In this document: in pieces, positions 8,401 through 17,700 of the stretch | Layout: every line of letters starts with the position of its first letter | Numbering within the stretch: position 1 is the stretch's first letter | Assembly: GCA_943372215.1 (NCBI GenBank) | Contig: CALRXU020000012.1 | Span: 1-64,000, forward strand | DNA length: 64,000 nucleotides | Direction of reading: 5' to 3' | Source: UBA6183 sp943372215 | Lineage (GTDB): Bacteria; Bacteroidota; Bacteroidia; UKL13-3 | The notes under the pieces: model-generated | Told to the model about the DNA's origin: nothing | Databases searched by the model: none | The model's input: only the letters and a program-made list of their open reading frames with translations | Position numbers and translations under genes: made by a program

Positions 8401-11400
8401 AATGCATTGTTGAGTGCCACTGGCAAGGCGGTGGTATCAAACGGCAAGAGGTAATTGTTGGCCAACTTGTTTACATTGGTGGTTATTTTTTGTTTGGCCA
8501 AGCCATTAAGCATGTGTTCAAAAAAGAAGGGGGTAAAGGTGCGTAAATTGGGCACGGTAAGCAGGTTTACATCCTCACAGGTTCTGTCGTGCAATTGCTC
8601 GTAATAGCGGTTTAGCTCTACACACTCAAAAGCATACAGTTGGGGTAACTCCTGTTTGGTGTAACCATTGCGCCTAAAGCGGGCGGTGCTATCAGTAACG
8701 TTTACTGCCAATGCCGGACAAATGGGTTTGTCTTTACAGGTAATTACGCGCAACGTGCCCTTGGTATAAGCAGGCGTGCTACCAGGCACATTAAACACAT
8801 AGGCATCCACTGCCCATGCACCAATGGTGCTGTCAAAGCGGAAATTGGCAAAGGAGTCAATGGCATTAAATAGAATACCGGTATGGTAAGGGTCGCCAAA
8901 GGATACGCTGCAATTGATGATTTCTTCCCCTGTTTCATTGTTTCCATACCTGATACCAAACTGGCTCAACCCAATAAACTCTGGGTCTTGGTAAATATTT
9001 TTATCATCAAAACAATTGGCGTTTAAATCGTTGCTTGGGTTAAATGCAAAACCTCGGTAGCCATCATATCGGCTCCATTCTAATGAAAATATATCGCCAT
9101 AAGTAGGCGACATCTCGCACATGGAGTGGTTGTAATAGCCCAATGCATCTGGTTTCCCATTAAACAAGGCAGCATCGCTGGTGTTTAACTGGTTTAGTGG
9201 TTTGCCGGGAAGCATTCTTCCCATGTATAGGGATTCGCTCAAACTTTCCACCAGTTTTTTTGAGAGTTCGTTTGGCTCTAAGGTGCAACCCAACACCCCG
9301 GAGGTAAGTGCGGTATCACATCCATTGCCCCCACTGCCACCTAAGTAATGTACCATGGCTGAATCTACCAATCCATTTCGGATGCTACGGGCCACAGCCA
9401 TAAAACTATCCAGTTTGGTGGAGTCCACAGCAAAGGGTGTACCATAAAGGGTATCGTAATTCATCTCCGTACACGAATCATAAAACATTTTATAACAACC
9501 GCTTACACCCACCAAGGTGGTATAGGCAATTACGCCATTTGCGTTTAGGTATTTAATGTCTACGTTAAAGCTATCATAGGTAATGGGTGTAAACTTTAAA
9601 AAGCCATTGTTCACCACATTTCTCAGCGCAAAAGATTGTCCACCACTGGCAGGGGTGTCTTTTAAGTTAACAAAAATATTGCAACGGTTGCGTTTATCGG
9701 CTGTATCTAAAAAATTAATTTTCCACTCGGTACGGGAGCGGTTGGCCAATGAGCCTTGATAATCGCGTCTAGTTACTTCGGTTCGCACGATGGTGCGGTT
9801 AAAATAGCTGCTCCACTCATTGTTTACGGCCAGGTAATCGCTGTCGTTAAACAGCCTGTTGGTTAAAGTGGTAATGCCGCTATCGCGCATTTGGTTAAAA
9901 AAACTAAGCAAACCATGGCCAAACGGGGTAAGCACTAGGGTGTCCTCTACGCATGAGCCGTTGTATTGGTCTTTTGTTGCTTCACTAACCTCTACCTTTG
10001 GTGGCGAAATATTAGTTGAACCTACACACTGGCAATCTTTGGGCTGGCTTTCAAAATAACGGTGTTTGGTATCGTAAGCGTTGGTTAACAAATCTGTATT
10101 GCAAAACTTGGTGCGGTAGTTGGCCCCAAGAACCTTTTGAAGCACCGAATCTAAAGTATAAAAACGAGCCAGCGTATCCGTTAACGGTACGGTTGATGCC
10201 GGGTAAAACGTGCGCGGATCTTGATACTTGCTGCCACTGCGGCACACTTGCACAAAACCGTTTATAATGGAATCGTAGTTTGCCCTGCTAAAATCGGCAC
10301 GGCTTAAATTTAATCCTGGGCAATCGGCCAGTTGTTGCATCCACTGCTCAGCAAACACATAACAAGCGGTGCTGTCGTCCATACCTTTAGCAACGGTATC
10401 CTTCATATTTTGGATGGTTTCCGCATCAGTGGCACCTTGTATACCTGCCACTTTGCCAAAATGGTAACGCCTTATTTTGTTGGCATAATCACCGCTGGCT
10501 GGAGTACCCACCAACCAAGTGGGGTAGCTGTTGCCCAAGGTATTGTATTTTGCAGGAATGGTTAATAAATGTTCATCAATTACACGGGCTTTTACATCAG
10601 CATACATGCTGTTAAACGCCTTGAGGTAATCGTTGCGCAACTTGCGGTTAAAGAACAAGGAATCTAATACCTGTTTATTGTTAAAGGCCGCCAAACAAGC
10701 ATAACGCTCCAGAGGGTCGTTGCGTTTAGAGCAAAAGGCAGCCAAAGCGGCCATGTCCCAAACGGAATAAATGGTATCATTCACTTGCTTGTAGTTGGTG
10801 AGCAAGGCATTGAGATTTGCTTTTAAGGCAGGGCGGCTTTTAAAATAGGGGTCTTCACCAAGGGCATTGGTTGGCAAAGGATAGTTTTGTTTTAACCCAC
10901 TTAAACCAGTGGGGTTTAAATAACCTTTAGCAACAGCCGTATCAAACTCGGTTAACTCATGGCGTTTAAAATCATAAGCATAACTGCTTTTGAGGGAATC
11001 GCGGCAATAGCGGTAATACACATACTCCGGGTGAAACTTCACCAAACTATCGGCCCACTCTTCTTTAAAGGCTTTAATAAAAGTACTCACATCGGCTTTG
11101 TAAACAGAATCAATGCTGCCATCGGCTAACCGTATTTGGTCTATCTTACCCAAATGGGTGTACCGTTTAATGGTTTGGTACTTGTCGCTGTAAAAAATAG
11201 AAGTTGTTGAGTTTACCGGGGTAAGTATGCCGTTTTCATCAATAAACTCTGCGTATTGCCCGCCTGGGCTCACATCTGATTTCAGTTGACCCAGCAAACC
11301 ATCACAATAACTCAATGTATCGTTATTACAGGTATCGCAGGTATTACACACGGTGGTATCTATTTCATTCCATGCCTCATTAAAAAAGTAGTCGAAGGTT

Positions 11401-13988
11401 TTTACACAAGCTTGTTTGGTTACATATTGGTTAAAATACATATCAAACGCACCTTTGTTTACCGTTAATTTTTTGGTAAGGCTATAAGTGCCTCTTTCTA
11501 GGTTGTTAATGCGTATTAAGCTATCGTAATTAACGGTATCTATGTTGCTATTGAGGGTTTTAAGCACATACCTTTTGCTGGCCAGGTTTGTGCTGGCCAA
11601 TACATTGCACAAGGTATCGTTGGGGTTAATAAAACCAATGGTATCTTTAAAGGTAAACACCACCTGGTTGCACTCTTTGTTTACCAAGGTAATCTCATAA
11701 TTGTACACGCATTTAAAACAGAAATTCATGGGCAAACAGGCATCCCTAAAGGGGCTGGTTTGCATGCGGTAATCAATGTACAACGGCCCTGTTTTATTCA
11801 TGGTATGCTCATAGGTTAAGGCCAGTGCATTATCCTGCAACAGGTTGTGGTCGCCTAAGTTGTTGTACATTAAACTGGCTGGGCGGTTCTCTGGCAGGGC
11901 ATCTAAATTTGCAGGCGATTGTTCAGCCAATCCAGTGGCTACCACACGCCCTTGCATATCTAAATAACTGATGCTCACTTGTCCGTTGGCATCAATTACG
12001 GTTTGTTTTTTGTAATGGCTGGCAAAACCTGCCTCTGAACCAAACAGGCGATCTAACTCGCGGCTGCGGGGTTGAGAATAATTGTAAAAAGTTTCATGCC
12101 CTTTGCCCAATTGGTGGGTTGCTCCCACACCACCTTGCCTGCGCACCCGCCCTGTATTATCAGGCATGTACTCTACATGCACCATGGGGTAATTTTCTGC
12201 ATCGGGTACAAATTTTTGCGCACCGTTTTTATCTGGATTTGCTGGTGAGTAATATTTGGATGCTCCGCGTGAGTTGGACAGGGAACGGGCCGTATCAACC
12301 GGACATACCAGTGCCATGGAATCAAAATCGCCATAACCATAAGCTTTGTTGCCTTGGTTGGTATTAAAACGGTTGTAGTATTTTAACTCATTCTCGTAAT
12401 ATTGCCCATTGGTTACGGTGGTGTTTTTTAATGCCGGTACAGGCAATACTTGCACGGTTGGCCTGCCGTTAAAATCGTATTTGGTTTCGCCTACAATCAC
12501 CAGTTTATCGGCATTGCTTATGGCCACTTGTTGGCGTGGTTTTAACAGGCCATCATAATAGCCCACCACATCTTTGCGTTTGCCTTCTTCAATATAACTT
12601 ACGGTATAATTCCAGTTGATGCTATCCCCTTGATGTGGAGTAAGTAAAATGGTTTTGGGGTAATCGCTCACCTTGCCTTCATCAGCCGTATTGGGCGACC
12701 AAACACCAAACTTCTCTTGTGTAAAGGTAACGGAGTCGGGCCTTACCCTGCGCAAACGGAACAACAAGTAACCACTTTCATATACATTTTCAATGGTGTA
12801 TTGGTTTTGCAATAGGCGCACACGGGTGGCATTGTTTTTAAAGCTGTAGTTAAGGAGTTCAGCGGGTTTAAAATAGGGTTGACCAGAAAGTGGTTCGTAA
12901 GTAATGTCTAATAAAGTAACTTCTTCAATTTTACACATTACATTGAGATTGTTGTTTAATATGGCTATTGGGGTGGTATCATTAACGGCCACAAAATCAT
13001 TATGTACCTGCAATTGGCCAACGGTTAAATAGGAGTGATCGTATCCGGGATTAAACACAATTAAGTCTATGTTAGCGCCCGGTGTAATTTCTCTGACTTT
13101 GGCAATTACCCGATAACTTCTACCCGGAACGGTTCCTATTATAGAGTAATTATATGACGCACCTTTATTAAAATACAAACAACCATTAGCAATACCAGAA
13201 TAATTGGAAGATGAAGTATCCATTAGATTACTCCACCCAGCATTTACGCCAGTGGAGGTATTAAAATCCTGATAAAGTTTGGTATAGTCCTTTAAAAAGT
13301 CGGCATACCCTTCCCCGTAATTGTCCACATGCATCCACTCCAACTCAAACTGGGTGGGCGATTTTATGGAGGTGGAATCCCAACTGATGTTGATTTTACC
13401 GGGTTGTGTGATGGAGTGAGTAATACCCGAAAGGGTAATGCCTTCATCATAACTGCTTTTAAAGTAGCGTTCCACTTGTATGATTTGCTGCAACTCAAAT
13501 TTCTTTTTTAAGTTGCTAAAGGTAATACTGGCATTGGTTACAGCATCCGTAACGGAAAGGATGTTGCAGGTAAATTTGTGTGCGTTTACAAATCTGTAAA
13601 CAGAAACATCGCGATAGGGTTTGTAGGTAGCGGGGTCGTATGATAAAGGAATGGTTACATTAAAAGTGCTTGATGCACCTGTGCGGCTGTAGGTGGTTAC
13701 TTTAATTAAAAACTTGTACGAAAATGCCGTGGCCGCAAGGGCGGTATCTTTAACGGCTAAACGGATAAAGTTATTGACTTTGCCATGTTTGTAAACACTT
13801 GGCCAACCCGATAAGGGATTGGTAAGTTCACTGTAACGGTCATCGCTAACGGTATCCAATGCCGTGTTATAGGCGGTTAACTGGTAGCCCGTGTTTTTTT
13901 TTACAAACTCTAGGGGTGCAATTTGTGCAGTGGCCTGTATGGTTAAGGAGGCCCACAACAACATCAAAATACAAAATTTATTTCTCAT
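2478..13988 (-). CDS. Giant RHS-repeat polymorphic toxin
   Basis: A 3836-aa exported protein with a signal peptide (about residues 1-22, cut near ATAQ). Early residues (about 170-215) look FN3-like. A block near residue 627 (GKGHETFYNY) is typical of Bacteroidota RHS proteins. Residues about 700-2500 are a long Cys-rich region without recognised domains. RHS/YD repeats run from about 2530 (YYYDLAGNLVKTVPPAG) to 3115 (RDAQGNVMATY). An unusual helical insertion follows (about 3117-3438), then the core resumes (EHHLYGSSRLGIK) and closes with YDSRLGRRWNTDPKPN and DVDGD. The last roughly 205 residues are an unnamed, AT-richer tip, presumably the toxin. It sits last in a six-gene minus-strand operon, 12 bases after the previous gene and 4 bases before its immunity candidate. 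A non-toxic surface-protein role is possible but fits the displaced cassettes less well. Confidence 0.85.
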   Translation of the reverse strand: MRNKFCILMLLWASLTIQATAQIAPLEFVKKNTGYQLTAYNTALDTVSDDRYSELTNPLSGWPSVYKHGKVNNFIRLAVKDTALAATAFSYKFLIKVTTYSRTGASSTFNVTIPLSYDPATYKPYRDVSVYRFVNAHKFTCNILSVTDAVTNASITFSNLKKKFELQQIIQVERYFKSSYDEGITLSGITHSITQPGKINISWDSTSIKSPTQFELEWMHVDNYGEGYADFLKDYTKLYQDFNTSTGVNAGWSNLMDTSSSNYSGIANGCLYFNKGASYNYSIIGTVPGRSYRVIAKVREITPGANIDLIVFNPGYDHSYLTVGQLQVHNDFVAVNDTTPIAILNNNLNVMCKIEEVTLLDITYEPLSGQPYFKPAELLNYSFKNNATRVRLLQNQYTIENVYESGYLLFRLRRVRPDSVTFTQEKFGVWSPNTADEGKVSDYPKTILLTPHQGDSINWNYTVSYIEEGKRKDVVGYYDGLLKPRQQVAISNADKLVIVGETKYDFNGRPTVQVLPVPALKNTTVTNGQYYENELKYYNRFNTNQGNKAYGYGDFDSMALVCPVDTARSLSNSRGASKYYSPANPDKNGAQKFVPDAENYPMVHVEYMPDNTGRVRRQGGVGATHQLGKGHETFYNYSQPRSRELDRLFGSEAGFASHYKKQTVIDANGQVSISYLDMQGRVVATGLAEQSPANLDALPENRPASLMYNNLGDHNLLQDNALALTYEHTMNKTGPLYIDYRMQTSPFRDACLPMNFCFKCVYNYEITLVNKECNQVVFTFKDTIGFINPNDTLCNVLASTNLASKRYVLKTLNSNIDTVNYDSLIRINNLERGTYSLTKKLTVNKGAFDMYFNQYVTKQACVKTFDYFFNEAWNEIDTTVCNTCDTCNNDTLSYCDGLLGQLKSDVSPGGQYAEFIDENGILTPVNSTTSIFYSDKYQTIKRYTHLGKIDQIRLADGSIDSVYKADVSTFIKAFKEEWADSLVKFHPEYVYYRYCRDSLKSSYAYDFKRHELTEFDTAVAKGYLNPTGLSGLKQNYPLPTNALGEDPYFKSRPALKANLNALLTNYKQVNDTIYSVWDMAALAAFCSKRNDPLERYACLAAFNNKQVLDSLFFNRKLRNDYLKAFNSMYADVKARVIDEHLLTIPAKYNTLGNSYPTWLVGTPASGDYANKIRRYHFGKVAGIQGATDAETIQNMKDTVAKGMDDSTACYVFAEQWMQQLADCPGLNLSRADFSRANYDSIINGFVQVCRSGSKYQDPRTFYPASTVPLTDTLARFYTLDSVLQKVLGANYRTKFCNTDLLTNAYDTKHRYFESQPKDCQCVGSTNISPPKVEVSEATKDQYNGSCVEDTLVLTPFGHGLLSFFNQMRDSGITTLTNRLFNDSDYLAVNNEWSSYFNRTIVRTEVTRRDYQGSLANRSRTEWKINFLDTADKRNRCNIFVNLKDTPASGGQSFALRNVVNNGFLKFTPITYDSFNVDIKYLNANGVIAYTTLVGVSGCYKMFYDSCTEMNYDTLYGTPFAVDSTKLDSFMAVARSIRNGLVDSAMVHYLGGSGGNGCDTALTSGVLGCTLEPNELSKKLVESLSESLYMGRMLPGKPLNQLNTSDAALFNGKPDALGYYNHSMCEMSPTYGDIFSLEWSRYDGYRGFAFNPSNDLNANCFDDKNIYQDPEFIGLSQFGIRYGNNETGEEIINCSVSFGDPYHTGILFNAIDSFANFRFDSTIGAWAVDAYVFNVPGSTPAYTKGTLRVITCKDKPICPALAVNVTDSTARFRRNGYTKQELPQLYAFECVELNRYYEQLHDRTCEDVNLLTVPNLRTFTPFFFEHMLNGLAKQKITTNVNKLANNYLLPFDTTALPVALNNALDSFNYRADYVSDSLLIGFLGDSTGTNKGCQLSLRLLKGDAPLTFANLDSFYRVRADDEKLTEYLQLGSFEQGKHYFIINATDTNGTDKHYTLRGWVSCVPVYSCAVITTPQPYVLSNNACGCATCPEFAAVVDSFYNTYTDIGQNDAGHDVMLTNFVNKQLNNNLTPTEVNHFVDQCRLTQTHQVKVNTGDLLCTIDNRGRIQWLDSLVGSLQAKYGYTFKYTKINREGRYYIAFDLSGINIKDRQFFNRLLFDSISNFSGQYNFYDLFLATPETCSITLQVGLDSCSNAYVSAITTVLSSRFGFTLPGAVTQVHYQPLVQDTIGTRKQYCLNLDTFALSRKQAIYTYLDSLGRNCPRVSLSSSFSTYNPLFGFTTDTIHLLQTDTNYLNVKSNPKVSCEEVYHKVLKYQDYMYRYKQQYNREAILSENLQGHLRNWYGYQAQVLEASSSTNSAALDMLVCSPSKAGSDFVRILQRVAAYKKLSHTKLYLDTIAALSNITGLVNIAASDSAFYTGAYVYTNKDTVTLNITIQQGSNIFKATIHADSAAYLIDTVFTVEKSFVENGFWLVAGAKRKVVRYEATGKSAALVNCCQFPKPTLCFKPQNETEYLDPKEQCKQELIALATSNALEAHGQYIDSIKTQARYNYYTACLDSASHKEQINIGAAFAEYHYTLYYYDLAGNLVKTVPPAGVDTLALTNSQLVNVALNRKQYQTSNHVFAPHRLSTTYQYNSLGQVVKQRTPDAGESRFYYDMLGRLVLSQNSKQQAKGHVYSYTVRDALNRVTEVGEINASNMDADSLMFNYNQYYPAWLARGYKTQITRTYYDNPYHSSVNNLFAGGQQYLRSRVSTVAYFAYNTTNYNYATHYSYDIHGNVNTLIQDYPELQGLGNRYKYMHYHYDLISGKVNMVRYQPNQPDRFYHRYVYDADNRLTNVYTSTDSVIWDNDATYNYYKHGPLARVNLGEYNVQGIDYAYTIHGWLKGVNSNTLDSTRDMGQDGHHSSPLNFASDVFGFTLGYYQGDYKPIDNNYYNTAIAFMANTANSPLGVANNNLYNGNISHMVTAVKPLMANNKPMATVYRYDQLNRITRMETYTNVNNTTNSWNSGTASADYLSTFGYDPNGNIMRLYRAGLSTATPMDSLTYKYYPGSNKLNHVRDRETATNYPDDIDNQSTNNYAYDSIGNLVKDAAEQIKQIGWNVYGKITDITRDSNSTKLGLAFNYDAAGQRVVKVVKAGASENTWQKQYYVRDAQGNVMATYNSRNYVDNDALNIAAVTTWITTNKGTDSLVALIQANFAANATFKALLADKLVANGKGDEVLNQYSLSTMLGWDNELSRVVVNNINAHDLSEQKTLLNELIDADKERVLEALAACGGIENLLFTLLADNDLFTDVLTNLCANGYFTPMKNTCSYFGLNNSDCETMVTEMVAMEDRNALLGYLFSNGIPAYNVMVALKNEVRASTLKTLLDPETTAYENVFADIANCIDATWLTNFLTTTYSNPTLAKELLITYGNHTYLLSLAAANNANLYISNSIKFGGVKSLNNTLSNLSGFDVSQYMNMVKVRWGQAAYNSLAATMVYTQEFKLAEHHLYGSSRLGIKYADTTLVRREFTINGFDTLGNFVLDDVLDSTRLLLDTNNFYRTLALKQYEVNSHTQNVLATILDRKTPVGTSNITRYTADVVSAELTYPFHSTMPGKTFKAPNTTEYRFGASNGQEKDNEIAKGIFTADFWEYDSRLGRRWNTDPKPNPSISNYATFANNPIWFSDVDGDTIQDRYGNNVGVERGQDGKLKYSFDESYSKRKLAKAQKHFLENTAPVLEAMNQSEEGYKDIQTLNNIPTRVSIYHSLASNPDANSYFYPYTLKKSGYYEYVEIIPYFGNYSTEKGDFAEWLGVTMNVEVGHIKKEQIALEQKGYSTDPSTAEFKSAYTPLLNSATEFRIKYRLEHKQEITLEVFKGLLKYEIPFNDFNKKHFDIIKK
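3352..3500 (-). repeat. RHS junction segment duplicated at the left window edge
   Basis: These bases within the RHS core match 1-149 at 147 of 149 positions. They lie just before the variable tip, where tip exchange by homologous recombination would need homology. The middle cassette (about 1850-1997) carries a related but clearly more diverged version of the same segment. Confidence 0.85.
3675..4640 (-). other. Helical insertion inside the RHS core of the giant toxin
   Basis: In other Bacteroidota RHS proteins I know, the motif RDAQGNVMATY is followed within a few residues by the block EHHLYGSSRLGI. Here about 320 residues separate them. The insert is rich in Leu, Ala and Asn, with patterns that look like short helical repeats (LLNELIDADKERVLEAL, LLADNDLFTDVLTNL). 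It is in frame and has no stop. Its role is unknown; it would sit near the end of the RHS shell, close to the tip. Confidence 0.65.
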
Positions 13989-14000
13989 GGTTATGCTGCG

Positions 14001-14714
14001 TTAAATCGTTGAAAATAGTTGATACGTTTTTAAAGTTGCCGCAGGTTTTACCTGCCCATTTTTCACTTGAATGTATTTTTTTTCGTCAAAAAAAGTGGCA
14101 CTCACTTTATGGTTTACTTTTACTTTGTAGTATTTAATTACCAAATAAGGGATTTTGTCTGGATAAGGCCAGTTAATGCCCTCTGTGCCTGAAAAGGCCA
14201 TGTGCAACTCCAACAACTGGTGCGTAATGGGGTTGTACACCAATTTTACCTGGCTGTAATCGCCCGACTGGTAGAACATGGTAAGTATTTGACGGGTTTT
14301 GCTTTGTTTGGTAATTTTCATTTTAAGCGCCTTTTCCAATAGGCCATCAATCTCCAAAGGCTGATTCTGATCAAACTGAGGTTCGTCAATGCTATTATTT
14401 TTAGAAGCCAACAGTATTTTTTGTTCATGGTTTACCGTAATCTGGTATTGGGCATTTACCATGGTTTCAGTGCTTAAGGAGTTTAAATAGGTATTTGTTC
14501 CTTTGCGCACAAAAAAACCTTTGTGTTGTTCCACTGGATTTTTTAAGGTGCTATCAGTGTACAGCAAATAATTGAGATTTACCTGGAAAGCTTTTTTGTT
14601 GTTGTACCACTCATTTATTTTTTTGGCCTCCGCCATGGGCGATTGGGCAAATGCCACCAATTGGCCGATTAAGGCCAACAAACCCAACACTTGTTTTATT
14701 TTTAGCAATTTCAT
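14001..14714 (-). CDS. Exported protein of the RHS operon, LolA-like fold possible
   Basis: A 237-aa protein with a clear signal peptide (residues 1-23, ending VAFAQ). The remainder is a single beta-rich domain with alternating hydrophobic strands, a little like outer-membrane lipoprotein-sorting proteins, but no diagnostic motif is visible and the comparison is weak. It starts 5 bases after the 2209-aa gene and ends 12 bases before the giant RHS toxin, so the three are one transcript. A periplasmic helper for one of the two giant proteins is a reasonable inference. Function otherwise unknown. Confidence 0.6.
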   Translation of the reverse strand: MKLLKIKQVLGLLALIGQLVAFAQSPMAEAKKINEWYNNKKAFQVNLNYLLYTDSTLKNPVEQHKGFFVRKGTNTYLNSLSTETMVNAQYQITVNHEQKILLASKNNSIDEPQFDQNQPLEIDGLLEKALKMKITKQSKTRQILTMFYQSGDYSQVKLVYNPITHQLLELHMAFSGTEGINWPYPDKIPYLVIKYYKVKVNHKVSATFFDEKKYIQVKNGQVKPAATLKTYQLFSTI

Positions 14715-14719
14715 GGTGT

Positions 14720-17700
14720 CTATTGGTTAATTGGTTTGTTAATGCCGCTGCGCGATTCCTGTATGGTCATGATGCCTTTAACGGTTTCCTTTTTAATACG
14801 TATGAGTTTGCCTTCTTGGTCGTACTCGTAAAACGTGGCAAAATTGTTTTCGTCAAGCACAGCCATTACTTTTAGCAGCACTGGGTGGTACACAAAGGTT
14901 TTCATATTGGACTCCAGTGGATGAATACGAATGTCGTCCACATACATGCGGTGTGTACTTTTATTTTCTAATGTTACCTGTATTAAATCAGACCCAGCAG
15001 GAATGGTAAAATTACCTTCAATCCGCTGCCAGCCTTCAATAATAGGGCCAGTTGGTTTAAACTGTACGTTAAGTAAGGTATTGTAAAAGCTTTCGGCATT
15101 GGTGGTGGTTGAAACGCGAATGGCACAACTATCATAAGATTGAATGGCATTCATATTGCTGGTTCTACCCCTCACCCATGCCTCTAAATGGTAGGTTTTT
15201 CCTTTTTGCGGATTAAACCTTGGTAATCGGTTGGCCACTGTTTTGTCTTGATACCCATTAGCCAAGTCATTTCCAATGTACACAGCACCTGAATCAACCA
15301 TACTGCTGGTTGATACCTGAGTACCCGTTGGTATACCTATACTTTGGGTACCGCTGTGGGCAAACCTCCCAGAAATAAATGGCTCTGTATTAAACGTATC
15401 TGGGTTTTGGGTATCACTCACCCCTAAATTGCGAATGGAATCAAACCTGTTTACATAACTGTATTTAAAACGCCAATGGTCTTCTTGGTCGCAACGTTGC
15501 TCCACACCTGTATAATCTTCAAAGTTATCATTGGCTATTTCCTTTAACTGTGCATTAGAGGCCGTTGCCACCACATAATTTTCATCATACCCATACAATT
15601 CGGCCGTGGCATTGTTTAAGGCATCAACGGCTTCCACAGGCTTGCCAGTTTTATTGTATTGGGTTACCGTAGATGATTTTACCCAACGTTTATTGGTGCT
15701 TTTTTGCAACCATCCGCTTGAGTTAAAACTCCAATAAGGTACAAAGTTTTTATACGCCCCATCTTTTCTAATAAAGGTGGTATCGCCTTGATAATTATAA
15801 GCACGTCCATCAATAAATGCCAGGTTTTCAAAGGACCTCCATTGGCTTAAATGGCCTGATAAAAATGGATTAAAAAGGCCATAAGGCAATCCGTAATTGC
15901 AAGTAAATAGATAACGGCAATTCACACCATTGGCAACTGCAATGTCTCCACCATTATAGGCAGCATAAAAAGTAAAGGCACAGGTATCACCGTTTAGCAT
16001 AATGGCTTTGGCCATACCTGTACTATAACTATTAGCATTATTAGGGTTACGCCCAAAATAAATAAAGGTATCCACATTGCTAAACAAACATCCAGTTGGT
16101 GCAGTAATGAGCATATGTATGGTATTATAGGGGTCTTCTTCCCCATTATTCCATGTGATGTATGGTGAAAATGAATTGGTATTGGCCCAATCTTCAGCAT
16201 AATCAGGAGCATTTATTCCAATATACAAATAACTTAAGTCTAATGTATCGCCAAGCGCCTTCAACTTTTGGTTAATAGCAGATGAGGCATTAAACCAGCT
16301 TTCATTTTGTAATAAATATGGATTAATGTTCGGCTCATTGTTGCGTTTACGCTCTACCATACTCAACAATGCCTTGAAGGTTTCAACAATATAAGGCTCA
16401 GTCCCATAATCGCATTTCCAGGTGGCACCATTTCCTTCTTTGGGAACGTACAAAGCAGGCCAATTGTCTTTAAATGTGGCTGCCGAAGCATTAATAATAC
16501 CTGTGCTACTTATTCTAATGGAATCGCCAGATATGGGATTGGTGGTGGAGTTGATGGCACCAACACTTCCCGTAATCATATTTTTTCTACCTGAGGTAAG
16601 TACTTTACCATAATACGTTCCGGCAGTAATGTATTGACCATTTTTATCAATCAAGGTAGCATTGATCATGGTATCGTTAAGCGAAGCGGTGCTAAGTACC
16701 CAAGCTTTTTTATATGCATTGGTGCTTGCATTAACATCAATTAACATCAACTCGTCTCCTTTAAATAACAAGTCTTTTACAACCTTAGTAACCCCACTAC
16801 TGTTTAAAAACCTCAACGTATCAGATACACCAGCATTTAAATACGCAGGCCCCATACCTGCATAAGCCATATGGGCAGGATAATTGAGGTTGTAGATAGG
16901 GTCGTTAAAGGAGTTGGAAGTTTGGGTAAGCAATACCTGCCCAGAAACTTTATCATACAGCAAATTGCTGGTTTTAATAATGGAACCTTCATCCTGCACG
17001 GTGGTGCTTTTTAAAATTCCATACTCTTGTATGACTTTGGTAACACTTGCCGCCTGCATGCGGTTCATGGTGTATTTGAAGGTTATTAACGGAATGCCCC
17101 AAACAGTTGCAGCAATCGGTGCTATGAGATCAAATTTAGCGTTTACTTGTAACCCTCCATGCACTTCTTTGTGTACATTTTCTTTCATGTCCACACTCAT
17201 GTCTATTTCTTTGCCAATAATGGCATTTTCAACCATCCCTTTACTGTTGAGTACCTGCACCTGATTATCCAGTTTGCCATTTTGGGTTTGGTACTCATAA
17301 CTTACTTTAGAAATAAGGGCTTTTTGTTCGGTAAACTCATCCAATTGGCTATAAATGGCAGTAGCCTTGGGTTTACCGTGCATGTCGTTTACTATAACAC
17401 TATAACCTTGTGTGGCAGCGTAATAACTTAAGTTTACAAATTTTAGCAAGGAGCTGACTAAAGCCCCCGCTCGCCCAGAACCCAAGCTTTGTTTGTGCAA
17501 GTTGGTTACTTCTACCCTAACTGGGAAATCGCGTGCCGTGTAAAACTCATACTCACTATGGCCCACTCCTGTGCGGTTTATCCCTGCTTTGGGTTTCTTT
17601 TTAACGGTAATTTTGCTGTAGCCCACCAATGGAGCCGGATAAAAGGTTTCACCAAAGGGTTCTTCATTCACCATTTCAACCGCTGGCAAGGCTATATTTC

